Shown in pieces: positions 25,397-36,068 of a stretch of DNA of 54,917 bases. The notes below the pieces were generated by a model. The model searched no databases. It saw only the letters and a program-made list of their open reading frames with translations, and had not been told where the DNA came from. Within the stretch, counting starts at the first letter, position 1. The number at the start of each line of letters is the position of its first letter. Source of the DNA: Clostridiales bacterium (GTDB taxonomy: Bacteria; Bacillota; Clostridia; Lachnospirales; Lachnospiraceae); NCBI GenBank assembly GCA_029338615.1, contig JAQYAS010000002.1, positions 1-54,917 on the forward strand, given 5' to 3'. Made by a program: the position numbers and the translations under genes.

Positions 25397-27109
25397 CTAG
25401 TTTTCTACCCTCTTTGGGAAATGAAGCATGACCTTGGTGCCAACTCCCGGCGTACTTTCGATCCGCACTGCATATTCCTCACCATAATACAGCTTGATCC
25501 TCTCGTTTACATTTGATACACCGTATCCATTTGATGACTTGGAAAGGATAAGTGCCGCCTGAGTCTTGGTCATGCCAACACCGTTATCTGATACTGTGAA
25601 GTCAAGGAAGTCTCCGTTCTCCCTTCCCTCTATGCGTATCTCTCCTCTGCCGTCAGTTTTGACGTCAATTCCATGTCCTATCGCATTTTCAAGCAGCGGC
25701 TGGAGTATCAGATTCAAAGTTTCATACTTCAGAATACTGTCATCTATGTCGTACACTACATCAAAGCTGTTGTCATGCATGGCAAGCTGGATATCAAGAT
25801 ACGACTTGATATTTGCTATCTCATCTTTGACAAGCAGGATGTTTTTGCCTTTATTCAGGGCTGTCCTGTAGAATGTGGACAGAGACAGGGTGATTCGGCT
25901 TATGTCCTCCTGCTCCGCCTCAAGGGCTTTCCAATTGATCATCGACAGAGAATTGTACAGGAAATGTGGATTGATCTGGGCCTGAAGTGCCCTCATCTCA
26001 TATTCCTTTTCCTTGATCTTGCTCTGATATACCTCATTGACAGTCTCATCAAGGCGCTTACTCATGCTGTTATAGCCATTTATAAGATCACCAATCTCAT
26101 CTTCACTGTCATTTTCAATAACCATTCCCAGAGTTCCTGTCTCGGTGGCTTTCATAGTCTTCTGAAGATTTTTGATTCGCTTCGTTATAAATTCTGATAC
26201 CATATGTATACATAATATACCTGCAAGCATACTTACCAGAAGTGCCACCACAGCTATTATAAGTATTGGGCGAACCGACGAGATTATAAGTCTGTTCGGT
26301 TTGTACACACATATGTTCCAGCCGGTCGCCTTGGATGTCTTATCTATGAACTGATACCCTGAATTATCCTTCTCTCTCAGAACATCAAATTTATCCACAT
26401 CCAATTCATACGCTGACTGATCATCAGCAAACGTGTTCTTGCTGAATATCATATGGCCATACTCATCCTCTATGATAAGTCCATAATTATCAAACATTGT
26501 ATCTGTGTAAAACGGTTGAAATATACTGTCATAATCCACTCCTACATACAAAACGCCTCTGGCACCTTTCTGCTCCAGCATGGCCATCCGGCTGACTGAA
26601 AATGCAGTGTGGCTTTCCAGATCAATATGCCAGTGTATATTGTTATCCAGATCATCATATATATGCGTTCCATCAGCCAGATCTTTTAGTGGTGCAACCG
26701 TTGATCCATGTTTGACATCACTGGCATCAGTATATATTGTGACCTGATTTACATCCTCATGAAAATACATGATCGACGACAGCAGAGGATCAATCACCGT
26801 ACTGAACTGCTCATAATTCTGGTATGCCGACTGGTCCGCACTCAGTATCTTTGCAATCGACTGGTTATACGATATATATTTAGAGAGATTGTTATATATC
26901 TCCAGTTCATTGTCCATGGAATCCGTGGTCTGGCTGACGTAAGATTCCAGGATCGTTGTCTCCCGGTCCCACAGGATTTTTTTCATCTCCATGTATGTTA
27001 TACCCAGTATTATCATAACAGGCACAAGTCCGGCCAGCAGATAAATAACAACCATTTTACCGGTCAGCTTCATATCACGAAATCTCTTCTTGACTTCACC
27101 TTTGTTCAT
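25397..27109 (-). CDS. Sensor histidine kinase (LytS/YesM type)
   Basis: This 570-residue membrane kinase has helix 1 (MVVIYLLAGLVPVMIILGI), an extracellular Cache-like sensor of about 240 residues, helix 2 (RPILIIAVVALLVSMLAGIL), HAMP and a coiled linker. The His_kinase motif is QINPHFLYNSLSMINWKALE (phospho-acceptor His). The HATPase has LILQPLLENAIGHGID, FTVSDNGVGMT and NGYGVSNVNERIKLYYG. It follows the response regulator gene by 58 bases. Such YesM/YesN pairs usually control adjacent carbohydrate ABC transporters, here most simply malEFG. Confidence 0.92.
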   Translation of the reverse strand: MNKGEVKKRFRDMKLTGKMVVIYLLAGLVPVMIILGITYMEMKKILWDRETTILESYVSQTTDSMDNELEIYNNLSKYISYNQSIAKILSADQSAYQNYEQFSTVIDPLLSSIMYFHEDVNQVTIYTDASDVKHGSTVAPLKDLADGTHIYDDLDNNIHWHIDLESHTAFSVSRMAMLEQKGARGVLYVGVDYDSIFQPFYTDTMFDNYGLIIEDEYGHMIFSKNTFADDQSAYELDVDKFDVLREKDNSGYQFIDKTSKATGWNICVYKPNRLIISSVRPILIIAVVALLVSMLAGILCIHMVSEFITKRIKNLQKTMKATETGTLGMVIENDSEDEIGDLINGYNSMSKRLDETVNEVYQSKIKEKEYEMRALQAQINPHFLYNSLSMINWKALEAEQEDISRITLSLSTFYRTALNKGKNILLVKDEIANIKSYLDIQLAMHDNSFDVVYDIDDSILKYETLNLILQPLLENAIGHGIDVKTDGRGEIRIEGRENGDFLDFTVSDNGVGMTKTQAALILSKSSNGYGVSNVNERIKLYYGEEYAVRIESTPGVGTKVMLHFPKRVEN

Positions 27110-27167
27110 CTACGATCCCCCTGCTTAACGAGTTATGCTATCGTCCTTTTCCAAGTCTGCTGTATAT

Positions 27168-28685
27168 CTACTCTCCGCCTGCAACTCCGCTCTCCCTGAA
27201 TTTCTGAGGGCTCACTCCATAAAACTCCCTGAAACTCGAACAAAAGTAGGATACATTCTGATAACCACACAATGCTCCTATATCTACAATCTTTGCCATA
27301 CTATTCTCAAGCATATCCCTTGCCCGCTCCATTCTGTATGACTTGATAAATTTGCTCAGATTCTGTCCCGTCTCTTTCTTGAACACTGTGCTGAGATAAC
27401 TTGGGGCAAGATATACCATATCCGCAAGCATATCTATGCCAAGCTCGCTCCCATAATTCCTGTAAATATACTGTTTTACTATTTCAACCTCCTTATGCCC
27501 GGTCTGACTCTTGTCCTCAAGACACACGGCAAGCCGGTCAATTGCTGCTTCAACCAGCCCTGTAAGGCTCTGAAAATCCGTTGTCAGATACAGCTTCTCC
27601 ACATCTTTATTGAGATCCGCTTCACTTGTTCCATCTATGCTTCCATATATATCCTTGAGGAGATTGGAGTACAAGAATTTGATATATATCTGTGAACACT
27701 CATTCTTATGCCTGTACTTTTCACAGAATTTGTCAAAATGCTCCCTGAGTGCCTCCACATCCTTCATCTTGATATCCTGTTTCATCTGCTTCATGAGTGT
27801 GTCATCATCAAATTGGATCATACCCGCTGAATCGCTCTCCATATTCGGATAGAAAACTCTGATCTCCGGATGGTAAAATTTATTATCCATAAGTTCGTCA
27901 AGCTCATCAACCTTCTGCTTCATATCTTCCGGCCTGTCTATATCAGATGAAACGGCTATATAACAATCCTCATCGTAATCACTCTTGATGATCTTCACCA
28001 GTTCATGGGCAGCCTGCACAACATCAACGCCCTCTCCCAGGAATATAAGCTCCTGCTGCTGATTGAGATTGAGATATCTTTCTATTCCCAGTGCCGTTAT
28101 CTTCTCATTTTTCTTGAAATCAACATCTCTCCTGCCAAAGAAATCATGGTTAAATTCAACTAGAAGTATCCTTCTGAATTTTGCAAAATTGAGTTCCAGC
28201 CCGTTATACTCTTTTCTGATACTGTCTATATCCTCGCCGTTTACAAGCATATACAACGCATGCTCATAAAGGAATTCCATACTCTTGCTCTTGAGCTCAT
28301 CCGACGCTTTGGCCTCCTCAAGCTCATCCACCACCTTCTCAAGGGTCTCCTTGAATTCCTTTGGATCAACCGGCTTCAATATATAGTCAACGACCCCAAG
28401 TCTTATGGCACGCTTCGCATAATCAAACTCGTTACAGCCACTGAATATGACACATCGAAGCTTTTTCTTCTCATTTACCACATTGTCTATGAGCTCTATT
28501 CCATCCATGAAAGGCATCTTCACATCTGTGAGCAATATATCATAGTCCTGCTGCCTGATCTTCTCCAGGGCATCAAGTCCATTGACCGCCTCATCTATAT
28601 CGAATTCCATATTCAATTTTTTCAGAAGGAATCTTATTCCATTTCTCTCTATTCTCTCGTCGTCTACGATCAGTATTCTATACAT
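27168..28685 (-). CDS. Response regulator, receiver + AraC-type HTH (YesN-like)
   Basis: The protein has about 505 residues. The N-terminal receiver has YRILIVDDERIERNG, the phospho-acceptor Asp in DILLTDVKMPFMDGIEL and a KPVDPKEF loop. A middle region of about 250 residues follows, then a C-terminal AraC DNA-binding domain with two HTH units (GIDMLADMVYLAPSYLSTVF; IVDIGALCGYQNVSYFCSSF, then FYGVSPQKFRE). The start at 28685 follows GGAGG. It pairs with the kinase gene directly downstream and probably activates the alpha-glucan uptake genes. Confidence 0.92.
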   Translation of the reverse strand: MYRILIVDDERIERNGIRFLLKKLNMEFDIDEAVNGLDALEKIRQQDYDILLTDVKMPFMDGIELIDNVVNEKKKLRCVIFSGCNEFDYAKRAIRLGVVDYILKPVDPKEFKETLEKVVDELEEAKASDELKSKSMEFLYEHALYMLVNGEDIDSIRKEYNGLELNFAKFRRILLVEFNHDFFGRRDVDFKKNEKITALGIERYLNLNQQQELIFLGEGVDVVQAAHELVKIIKSDYDEDCYIAVSSDIDRPEDMKQKVDELDELMDNKFYHPEIRVFYPNMESDSAGMIQFDDDTLMKQMKQDIKMKDVEALREHFDKFCEKYRHKNECSQIYIKFLYSNLLKDIYGSIDGTSEADLNKDVEKLYLTTDFQSLTGLVEAAIDRLAVCLEDKSQTGHKEVEIVKQYIYRNYGSELGIDMLADMVYLAPSYLSTVFKKETGQNLSKFIKSYRMERARDMLENSMAKIVDIGALCGYQNVSYFCSSFREFYGVSPQKFRESGVAGGE

Positions 28686-28792
28686 TCCTCCACTGCCTCT
28701 CCTTTTACTGAATTGTCGAACGGACACCCACACTTCATTCCAACCTAAATATAACTAATTATAACCGACTTGCTGCTATTATTCCAGTCATC

Positions 28793-28816
28793 AAAAAGGC
28801 CCCGCGATGGGGGCCT
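28793..28816 (-). terminator. Terminator downstream of glgP
   Basis: AGGCCCC-CATCGC-GGGGCCT followed by TTTTT on the minus strand. Confidence 0.88.
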
Positions 28817-28872
28817 CTATGAATACTTTTATTATTACCTTAGATTATCAGCTTCTATTCCGGACACTGGTA

Positions 28873-31122
28873 TTACAGTCTCCAGATATCCTTGTTGTAC
28901 TCGGCGATGGTTCTGTCTGATGAGAAAAATCCTGCCTTGCTGATGTTGACAAGTGCCTTCTTTGCCCAGGTCTTGCGATCCTCGTAGTCTGCAAGTACGC
29001 CTTCCTTGGTCTTGATATAATCCTCAACATCGAGGAGTGTCATGAACCAATCCTTAACGATCAGCTCGTTGTGGAGTCTCTCAAGGCTTTCCTTCTGTCC
29101 GATCTCAAGGAGCTCATCGCTCACGATGAAATCAACAAGCTTCTTGATCTCAGGCTGCTCATAGTAATCCTTTGACACATAATCAGCCTTTTCATAATGA
29201 TCAATTACTGCCTCGCTTGACTCGCCGAAGAAGTAAATGTTGTCCTCTCCAACCAGCTCACCGATCTCAACATTTGCACCGTCTCTTGTACCAAGTGTGA
29301 GCGCACCGTTCAGCATGAACTTCATGTTACCAGTACCTGATGCCTCCTTTGAAGCAAGTGAGATCTGCTCTGAAATATCACATGCAGGTATGATCTTTGC
29401 AGCCTTTGACACATTGTAGTTCTCGATCATTACAACCTTGAGGTATGGGCTTACCTCCGGATCGTTATCGATGAGCTGCTGCAGGCAAAGGATGAGGTGA
29501 ATGATATCCTTTGCGATGGTGTATGCTGGAGCTGCCTTTGCGCCAAATATTACAGTCACAGGAGTCTTTGGAAGATTTCCTGCCTTGATATCGAAATACT
29601 TGTGGATAACCCAGAGTGCGTTCATCTGCTGACGCTTATACTCGTGGAGTCTCTTTACCTGTATGTCAAAGATAGAATTCTCATCTATGTCAATGTTCTG
29701 TGTCTCCTTAAGGTAATCCTTGAGAACGACCTTGTTCTGCTTCTTGATATCCATGATCTTGCCAAGAACAGCCTCGTCATCATAGAACTTTGCAAGATCA
29801 TTCAGCTTTTCTGCATCCTTCTTATAGCCGTCACCGATGAGCTCTGTGATATACGCTGCAAGCTGCTCGTTGCAGTGGAGGAGCCATCTTCTGAATGTGA
29901 TACCATTTGTCTTGTTGTTGAACTTCTCAGGATAGATCTTGTAGAAGTTGTTCAGCTCAGAATCCTTGAGGATCTCTGTGTGAAGGTAAGCAACACCATT
30001 TACGCTGTGGCTGTAGTGGATATCGATGTGTGCCATGTGCACTCTCTGATCCTTGTCGATGATGTATACACTCTCATCCTTATATCTGTTGCGGACCTTC
30101 TCATCCAGCTTCTTGATGATAGGAACAAGCTGTGGAACGACCTTCTCAAGGTATGCAAGCGGCCACTTCTCAAGAGCCTCTGCAAGGATAGTGTGGTTGG
30201 TGTATGCACACACCTCTGTCACTATCTCTGTAGCCTCGTCAAATGAGATTCCCTCAGCGGTAAGAAGTCTGATGAACTCAGGAATTACCATTGAAGGATG
30301 TGTATCGTTGATCTGAACTGCTGCATAATCTGCCAGGTCGTGAAGATTTGAGCCCTTTGCCCTAGCCTCATCGAGGATGAGCTTTGCGCCATTTGCTACC
30401 ATGAAATACTGCTGGTAGATACGGAGAAGATTTCCAGCCTCATCGCTGTCATCTGGGTACAGGCAGAGTGTCAGGTTCTTTGCAATGTCTGTCTTGTCAA
30501 AGCCTATTCCGTCCGGCTCCATGATCGACTCATCAACGCTCTCGATATCGAAGAGGTGAAGCTTATTTGTTCTGTTCTCGTATCCGGTTACATCTATGTC
30601 ATACATTCTTGACTGGACTTTCAGATTGCCAAATGTGATCGTGTTGGTAACATCTGTCTTCTCAAGCCAGCTGTCTGCCTCAATCCAAGGATTTGCTGTC
30701 TCCTTCTGGTAGTTGTTCTCAAATACCTGCTTGAACAGACCCATGTGGTAATTAAGACCAATTCCATCGCCGTGAAGTCCGAGTGTTGCCATGGAGTCGA
30801 GGAAACATGCTGCAAGTCTTCCAAGACCGCCATTTCCAAGTGATGGCTCCGGCTCAACCTCCTCTATGTCGTAGATGCTCTTGCCGTTCTCGGCAAGCAC
30901 CTGCTTAACCTCGTCAAATACCCCGAGGTTGATGAGGTTGTTGGAGAGAAGCTTTCCGATGAGGAACTCTGCTGAGATGTAATAAACCTTCTTCTGTCCC
31001 TCCTCTGAAACCTTTCCGTCTGCGAGTTTCTTTGTCATATCAAGAAGTGCGAAGTAGATCTCCTCGTTTGTGCAGTCCTTGATCTCTTTGTTATATTTCT
31101 TCATGCAAATGTCCTTTAACAT
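28873..31122 (-). CDS. glgP: Glycogen/maltodextrin phosphorylase, internal native start
   Basis: The 749-residue GT35 phosphorylase begins [17 protein letters not shown], a normal bacterial N-terminus and length. Motifs: [68 protein letters not shown], and [19 protein letters not shown], where Lys binds pyridoxal phosphate. It phosphorolyses alpha-1,4-glucans to glucose-1-phosphate. Its own AAGGAGG and ATG lie inside the longer MalQ frame, so it can be made as a separate protein even if MalQ reads through into it. Confidence 0.85.
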   Translation of the reverse strand: MLKDICMKKYNKEIKDCTNEEIYFALLDMTKKLADGKVSEEGQKKVYYISAEFLIGKLLSNNLINLGVFDEVKQVLAENGKSIYDIEEVEPEPSLGNGGLGRLAACFLDSMATLGLHGDGIGLNYHMGLFKQVFENNYQKETANPWIEADSWLEKTDVTNTITFGNLKVQSRMYDIDVTGYENRTNKLHLFDIESVDESIMEPDGIGFDKTDIAKNLTLCLYPDDSDEAGNLLRIYQQYFMVANGAKLILDEARAKGSNLHDLADYAAVQINDTHPSMVIPEFIRLLTAEGISFDEATEIVTEVCAYTNHTILAEALEKWPLAYLEKVVPQLVPIIKKLDEKVRNRYKDESVYIIDKDQRVHMAHIDIHYSHSVNGVAYLHTEILKDSELNNFYKIYPEKFNNKTNGITFRRWLLHCNEQLAAYITELIGDGYKKDAEKLNDLAKFYDDEAVLGKIMDIKKQNKVVLKDYLKETQNIDIDENSIFDIQVKRLHEYKRQQMNALWVIHKYFDIKAGNLPKTPVTVIFGAKAAPAYTIAKDIIHLILCLQQLIDNDPEVSPYLKVVMIENYNVSKAAKIIPACDISEQISLASKEASGTGNMKFMLNGALTLGTRDGANVEIGELVGEDNIYFFGESSEAVIDHYEKADYVSKDYYEQPEIKKLVDFIVSDELLEIGQKESLERLHNELIVKDWFMTLLDVEDYIKTKEGVLADYEDRKTWAKKALVNISKAGFFSSDRTIAEYNKDIWRL

Positions 31123-32658
31123 AATATCCTCCTTACAAATATACGTCTTCACCCTGTTTCTTCCATACAGTCTGGTAAGATCCCTTAATTTATCTATATG
31201 TTCCTGTGTAAATTCCCATGTTCCGTTCTTGACCAGTCTCCACTTCCAGTTGCCGCCAAGCGTTGACGGATAGTTCATTCTGGCGCTGTTGTCCTTACCC
31301 AGAATATCCTGCATCTGAAGTATGACTGTGTCCGCTGAGCTCATATACAGCGCGTGTATCATTTTCTCCGCTACATCGTCCAGACTGTCAGCCATGAGAT
31401 ACTTCATCATGTATTCCTGAAGATCCTCGCTCTGACCGCTGATATAACTTTTCAGCATGTCATTGTCGTGGGTTCCGATGTACGCCACATAGTTCTTTGC
31501 GTGATTGTGTGGCAGATATTCATTTGCCGTGTTGCCGTCAAATGCAAATTCCAGAACCTTCATACCAGGATAACCTGATTCCTTCACCAGCTTCTGAACC
31601 TCTGGCACAACCACACCGAGATCCTCCGCAATAACCTTGGATGAACCTATGGCACTGTCTATCGCATCGATGAGTTTCTTTCCAGGACCCTGTCTGTAGT
31701 AGCCGTCCTTCGGCTCGCCATTTGCCGGGATGCTGTAATATCTGACTATCCCGATAAAGTGATCTATACGGATCACGTCGTAGAGTTTTGCAGATGCAGC
31801 AATTCTCTTCTTCCACCACGCGAAATCATCCTTCTCCATAACATCCCAGTCATAGATCGGGTTACCCCACTTCTGTCCGTAGCTTGAGAACATATCCGGC
31901 GGGCACCCTGCCACAACTGACGGTGCCAGACTGCCTGAAAGCTGGAACTGATCTGTGTTGGCCCACACATCCGCACTGTCCAGTGCTACATAGATGGGAA
32001 TGTCTCCAATGATGCTTATGCCGTTTCTGTTGGCGTACTCTTTTAATGGCATCCACTGCTGGTAGAACTTGAACTGAAGGAATTTGTAGAATTCCACGTC
32101 TTCACCAAGCTTTTCTCTGTAAGCTGCCATTGCCTCCGTCTTTCTCTTCTTGATCGCCGGCTCCCACGCAAGCCATTCTCTGTTGTCATGGTCAGCCTTT
32201 ATCGCCATATACAGTGCGTAGTCATCTATCCAATGCTCATTTTCGTCTGCAAACTTTATAAAGTCCTCATAGTCTCTTCCATCTTTTTCTTTTGCTCTGC
32301 AAAATGCTTTTCTAAGAACCTCAAATCTTTGTCTGTACAGTCTGGCGTAGTCTATCTCGTCATCACTGTCAGCCCATTTGTAGGATTCCACCTCCTCTTT
32401 CTTGAGAAGCCCTTCAGATATCAATGTATCCAGATCGATAAAATACGGATTACCCGCAAACGCTGAAAATGACTGATATGGACTGTCACCAAAGCTTGTA
32501 GGTCCTATCGGAAGCACCTGCCAATATTTCTGGCCTGCCCTTTTCAACATATCGACAAATTCGTAAGCATCTCTTCCCATGGTTCCTATTCCGTACGGTG
32601 ATGGGAGGCTGCTTATCGGCAGGAGTATTCCTGCGCCACGCTCCAACGCTTTATTCAT
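28873..32658 (-). CDS. malQ: MalQ-GlgP continuous ORF: 4-alpha-glucanotransferase fused to glycogen/maltodextrin phosphorylase
   Basis: One frame of 1261 codons. Residues 1-512 are a GH77 amylomaltase (MalQ): [55 protein letters not shown], nucleophile Asp in [16 protein letters not shown] and YIGTHDND. Residues 513-1261 are a complete GlgP. At the joint the DNA keeps a perfect AAGGAGG and ATG for glgP. A different frame ends there at a TAA (31135-31133) after KQGEDVYL, a plausible MalQ tail. Restoring one A in the AAA run at 31159-31157 would separate the genes. The fusion is therefore probably a recent one-base deletion or sequencing indel. MalQ disproportionates maltodextrins and GlgP releases glucose-1-phosphate. 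AGGAGG precedes the start. Confidence 0.85.
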   Translation of the reverse strand: MNKALERGAGILLPISSLPSPYGIGTMGRDAYEFVDMLKRAGQKYWQVLPIGPTSFGDSPYQSFSAFAGNPYFIDLDTLISEGLLKKEEVESYKWADSDDEIDYARLYRQRFEVLRKAFCRAKEKDGRDYEDFIKFADENEHWIDDYALYMAIKADHDNREWLAWEPAIKKRKTEAMAAYREKLGEDVEFYKFLQFKFYQQWMPLKEYANRNGISIIGDIPIYVALDSADVWANTDQFQLSGSLAPSVVAGCPPDMFSSYGQKWGNPIYDWDVMEKDDFAWWKKRIAASAKLYDVIRIDHFIGIVRYYSIPANGEPKDGYYRQGPGKKLIDAIDSAIGSSKVIAEDLGVVVPEVQKLVKESGYPGMKVLEFAFDGNTANEYLPHNHAKNYVAYIGTHDNDMLKSYISGQSEDLQEYMMKYLMADSLDDVAEKMIHALYMSSADTVILQMQDILGKDNSARMNYPSTLGGNWKWRLVKNGTWEFTQEHIDKLRDLTRLYGRNRVKTYICKEDIMLKDICMKKYNKEIKDCTNEEIYFALLDMTKKLADGKVSEEGQKKVYYISAEFLIGKLLSNNLINLGVFDEVKQVLAENGKSIYDIEEVEPEPSLGNGGLGRLAACFLDSMATLGLHGDGIGLNYHMGLFKQVFENNYQKETANPWIEADSWLEKTDVTNTITFGNLKVQSRMYDIDVTGYENRTNKLHLFDIESVDESIMEPDGIGFDKTDIAKNLTLCLYPDDSDEAGNLLRIYQQYFMVANGAKLILDEARAKGSNLHDLADYAAVQINDTHPSMVIPEFIRLLTAEGISFDEATEIVTEVCAYTNHTILAEALEKWPLAYLEKVVPQLVPIIKKLDEKVRNRYKDESVYIIDKDQRVHMAHIDIHYSHSVNGVAYLHTEILKDSELNNFYKIYPEKFNNKTNGITFRRWLLHCNEQLAAYITELIGDGYKKDAEKLNDLAKFYDDEAVLGKIMDIKKQNKVVLKDYLKETQNIDIDENSIFDIQVKRLHEYKRQQMNALWVIHKYFDIKAGNLPKTPVTVIFGAKAAPAYTIAKDIIHLILCLQQLIDNDPEVSPYLKVVMIENYNVSKAAKIIPACDISEQISLASKEASGTGNMKFMLNGALTLGTRDGANVEIGELVGEDNIYFFGESSEAVIDHYEKADYVSKDYYEQPEIKKLVDFIVSDELLEIGQKESLERLHNELIVKDWFMTLLDVEDYIKTKEGVLADYEDRKTWAKKALVNISKAGFFSSDRTIAEYNKDIWRL

Positions 32659-32836
32659 CTCTGATACCTCCTAAACAGTTCCTGTTATGGCTTGTATTTT
32701 ATTAGCATTTTCTCTTTTATGCTTGCATTATATAAGCAATTAATTGTACAATTCTATCATCTTGACAACATGCAATATGCAGAAGATGTATGTTGGAACG
32801 TGATTGATAAACAATAATAAGAAGGAGCATAGTGAT

Positions 32837-33721
32837 ATGAACAGTCTGGAATATGAGAATTTACTGGAAAACAAAACACATGCGGACCCAATGTTTCCGT
32901 ATAATACTTATCTGTGCTCCATACCCCTGGACTTCAATTCGGTATCGCTGCACTGGCATGAATTTATGGAGATCATATATATCAAAAAAGGAAAGGGAAA
33001 TGTGACTGTGGACTTCACAACGCACTATGTTGAGGAGGGTGATATCGTCATTATTTTGCCTGGACATATACACGGAATATCCCAGCACGAAGGTTATTCA
33101 ATGGAATATGAGAATATACTCTTCTCCATCGACATGTTCAGATCCAGAAACCACGATTCCCTTGACAGTGAATTTTTCCTGCCTCTGCTGGCAGGTGATG
33201 TGGATATCAAAAGTATCTATGACAGAGATGATCCCCTGTATCCTTCTCTTTCTGCATGTCTTAACAGGGTGGACAAGCTCTGTTCTGAGACACCAAAGGG
33301 GTATCACCTGGCTCTCAAGGGCTGCTATTTTGAATTCTTCTACATTCTCTACGCCAATTCCACCACACGGGACGAGGCAGACAGAAAAAACAGGGTCAGA
33401 GATCTAGAGAGAACAAAGCTCATCCTCTCCTACATAGATGAAAACTACAAAGAGGCCATATCCATAACGGATATAGCCTCCTACTGTGGATTCTCAGAAT
33501 CCCATTTTATGCGTTTTTTCAAGAACACGATGGGTGTGTCATTCGTATCATATCTGAACGATTTCAGACTTAACATAGCCGCAAGACTTCTCTCAGGCAA
33601 CGACGAAAGTATTCTCACCGTTGCGGAGAATTGCGGATTCTTCAATTTATCCTACTTCAACAGGATGTTCAAGAAAAAATATGGTGTGACACCCGGGGAA
33701 TACAGGAAGCGACACATCTGA
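32837..33721 (+). CDS. AraC family regulator with cupin sensor domain
   Basis: The protein has about 294 residues: an N-terminal AraC-binding cupin (LHWHEFMEIIYIKKGKG, then GDIVIILPGHIHGIS) and two C-terminal HTH motifs (ISITDIASYCGFSESHFMRF and ILTVAENCGFFNLSYFNRMF, ending KKKYGVTPGEYRKR). AAGGAG nine bases before the ATG at 32837 decides the start. It is divergent from malQ-glgP, so the shared 180-base gap probably holds both promoters and its binding sites. It likely responds to a sugar. Confidence 0.9.
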   Translation: MNSLEYENLLENKTHADPMFPYNTYLCSIPLDFNSVSLHWHEFMEIIYIKKGKGNVTVDFTTHYVEEGDIVIILPGHIHGISQHEGYSMEYENILFSIDMFRSRNHDSLDSEFFLPLLAGDVDIKSIYDRDDPLYPSLSACLNRVDKLCSETPKGYHLALKGCYFEFFYILYANSTTRDEADRKNRVRDLERTKLILSYIDENYKEAISITDIASYCGFSESHFMRFFKNTMGVSFVSYLNDFRLNIAARLLSGNDESILTVAENCGFFNLSYFNRMFKKKYGVTPGEYRKRHI

Positions 33722-33743
33722 TATTCAGCCATTTTTCTTTTTC

Positions 33744-35273
33744 CTACGCATCCGACCTGGAATATGAATTCTTCATCATATTACTGAGTTCATACAGAAC
33801 CTTTCCAAGCGTATCGGAGGCCGCTTTCTTCACCATATCAGCCATCTCACAATTGGCCTGCGTACACAGGCTGCGGCGTTCTCCTGCATCCGGTGTGGAG
33901 TCAATCAGATCATCATATCTGTTCACTATCTCATGTGCCATGGACATAACCTTCTCTTCATATCTCTCGATATGGAATATTGACTTTGCATACGATGCAT
34001 CTGCCATAGCCGCGATTTCACGGCTCACCCAGTAAAAATTGTCCGTGGACACATCCTCTGTGGTATTTGTAAAATACTCAGGCACCTCATCAACATCCGT
34101 ATAAAGCGGAACCATTACATTGAATGCATTCGATGCAAATGCCACCCAATGAAGTGCCCTGCCACACTCCCCGGCATACGGTCTCATCTGTACAGCTCCC
34201 ATAAAATCCGTCCTGTTGACTCCTATAGAACGATATGCTCCGCACATTTTCTTGTCACCATAATTGCCATATGGATCATACGGAGTTCCCTGATAATGTG
34301 ATGAGAGCACATATTTTACATCCTCCATCGTAATCTTCTTCTCCGGGATCATGCACCATGGAATATCATCAGATACCGGCGTAAAATCTGCATCCGGACC
34401 TTCCCATACCGCTGAATGCGGGTTGAGGGTTCTCTCCATATACCACGCTCTCGGCGTATTGTATACATGGTCAGAATCATCATGACTTCCAAATATATCA
34501 CGGGGGCATATGATCTCGTTCTTCACCCCATCTTCCACAACATCCTGTAGCATATCCTGGGCCATATTCTCCACGTTCAGGTGATACTTCTCTATAAATT
34601 CCGGAAGATCTGCAGAACACATGAACTCATTCTGTGCTCCAAATGCATCCTCCATATCAAACTCATCCATACCAAACTGGTTCGGCATAACCACGTACAC
34701 GTCATCTGGAACCTTCCTGGCAATCCAGTGATGTCCGCCTATAGTTTCAAGCCACCATATCTCATTTACATCCTGGAAAGCAACTCCATTCATCTCATAT
34801 GTTCCATATTTCTCAAGCAGGCTGCCGAGTCTCTTAACGCCCTCTCTGGCACTCCTGATATATGGAAGAGTTATGGTCACGATATCTTCCTCTCCTATGC
34901 CTCCTGCCTTTTCAGGCCTGTCGCCCTCTGCCGGTTCATAACATACCAGCGGATCAGCGCCAAGCACTCTGGGATTGGAAGTTATGGTCTCTGTAGCCGT
35001 CATAGCCACATTTGCTTCATTTACTCCATTTGCAGCCCATATACCTTCACCCTCCAGAGCATTTGGAACACATGTATATTTCATAGGATCGTCCGGCAGC
35101 TTTATCTCCACATGGGATATAACTGACTTGTATATTCCAGGCTGTTCCTCTGGTGATACCACTGCATACTTCTTTGGTGTATATGAACCGGCTTCCGAAT
35201 CATCATTTCTCGCTATTATGGTGGATCCGTCATATGACGCATTTTTTCCTACTAATATTGTTGTACATGGCAT
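33744..35273 (-). CDS. C69 family dipeptidase (PepD-like)
   Basis: This 509-residue Ntn-hydrolase has the catalytic Cys at position 3 (MPCTTILVGKNASYDGSTII). ARNDDSEAGSYTPKKY, ANGVNEANVAMTATET, WWLETIGGHHWIARKVPDD and GAYRSIGVNRTDFMGAVQ all match peptidase family C69. It cleaves dipeptides in the cytosol after removal of the initiator Met and short propeptide. GGAGG precedes its ATG. It converges with the araC gene. Confidence 0.92.
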   Translation of the reverse strand: MPCTTILVGKNASYDGSTIIARNDDSEAGSYTPKKYAVVSPEEQPGIYKSVISHVEIKLPDDPMKYTCVPNALEGEGIWAANGVNEANVAMTATETITSNPRVLGADPLVCYEPAEGDRPEKAGGIGEEDIVTITLPYIRSAREGVKRLGSLLEKYGTYEMNGVAFQDVNEIWWLETIGGHHWIARKVPDDVYVVMPNQFGMDEFDMEDAFGAQNEFMCSADLPEFIEKYHLNVENMAQDMLQDVVEDGVKNEIICPRDIFGSHDDSDHVYNTPRAWYMERTLNPHSAVWEGPDADFTPVSDDIPWCMIPEKKITMEDVKYVLSSHYQGTPYDPYGNYGDKKMCGAYRSIGVNRTDFMGAVQMRPYAGECGRALHWVAFASNAFNVMVPLYTDVDEVPEYFTNTTEDVSTDNFYWVSREIAAMADASYAKSIFHIERYEEKVMSMAHEIVNRYDDLIDSTPDAGERRSLCTQANCEMADMVKKAASDTLGKVLYELSNMMKNSYSRSDA

Positions 35274-35328
35274 GATCTATTCCTCCATCCGTTAAATAAT
35301 CTACATATTACTGGTATCTGACCAACGA

Positions 35329-35895
35329 CTAAATCTGTTTTTCACCTATAACCTTTTTTGCAATCAGAAATATAATGTATCCGGCAAGGCTTCCGAGAGT
35401 ATTCATAACCACGTCATCCAACTGGCAGTAACCGCGCTCCGTTATGAGCTGCACCGTCTCTATACAAACACTGCACAGGAATCCAAATATTACAGTACAT
35501 CTGGACAATATGTCTGCCGTCCTGCTGCCGCCATTCTGACTTCCAGCCACTGCCAGTGGGAAAAGCACGCCAAACGGCACGAACAGCAATATATTTTCTA
35601 TGACAAATGCATGCTCCTGTGGCGTCACTCCCCATGTCTGAAACAAGGTCATGTCAATGCCCTGCCTTGAGCCTGGCTCTCTGGACAGAAACACCGTGAC
35701 CACCATCACCGCCAGATACACCACCAGCAGGAACCACACTATCGACCTCCTCACATATCTTTCTGGCCTAACCTTTTTCCTCACAGAACTCATTGTATAC
35801 ACGAGATAAACCACAACTGCTATACACCCACACACAATGCCTGTCGGCAGGTAGCCTGCAACCTCCATTATATCTTTTATAATAAGTTCAAACAT
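35329..35895 (-). CDS. VanZ family protein
   Basis: The 188-residue membrane protein has about five helices and the VanZ signatures LFQTWGVTPQEHAFVIENIL, LLFVPFGVLFPL, ETVQLITERGYCQLDDVVMN and TLGSLAGYII. VanZ is linked to low-level teicoplanin resistance in enterococci, but most chromosomal homologues have unknown functions. It stands alone here. Confidence 0.87.
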   Translation of the reverse strand: MFELIIKDIMEVAGYLPTGIVCGCIAVVVYLVYTMSSVRKKVRPERYVRRSIVWFLLVVYLAVMVVTVFLSREPGSRQGIDMTLFQTWGVTPQEHAFVIENILLFVPFGVLFPLAVAGSQNGGSRTADILSRCTVIFGFLCSVCIETVQLITERGYCQLDDVVMNTLGSLAGYIIFLIAKKVIGEKQI

Positions 35896-36068
35896 ATATT
35901 CCCCTCAGCAATTTCTACTATACTATGTCACACTTTTCATTATATCATTATTTCCAACCCTTGTCATTTTACACATTGTTTACACCAACCGTGTCTGATA
36001 TACTTTACATGTCAGTCCAACCAGACATTTGAACAGACTGAACAAACATAGAACAGGAAGTATTCAAC

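Noticed and set aside
28873-32658. Natural evolutionary MalQ-GlgP fusion protein
   Set aside because: The retained glgP ribosome binding site, the native GlgP N-terminus and a natural MalQ stop one base out of frame favour a recent indel.
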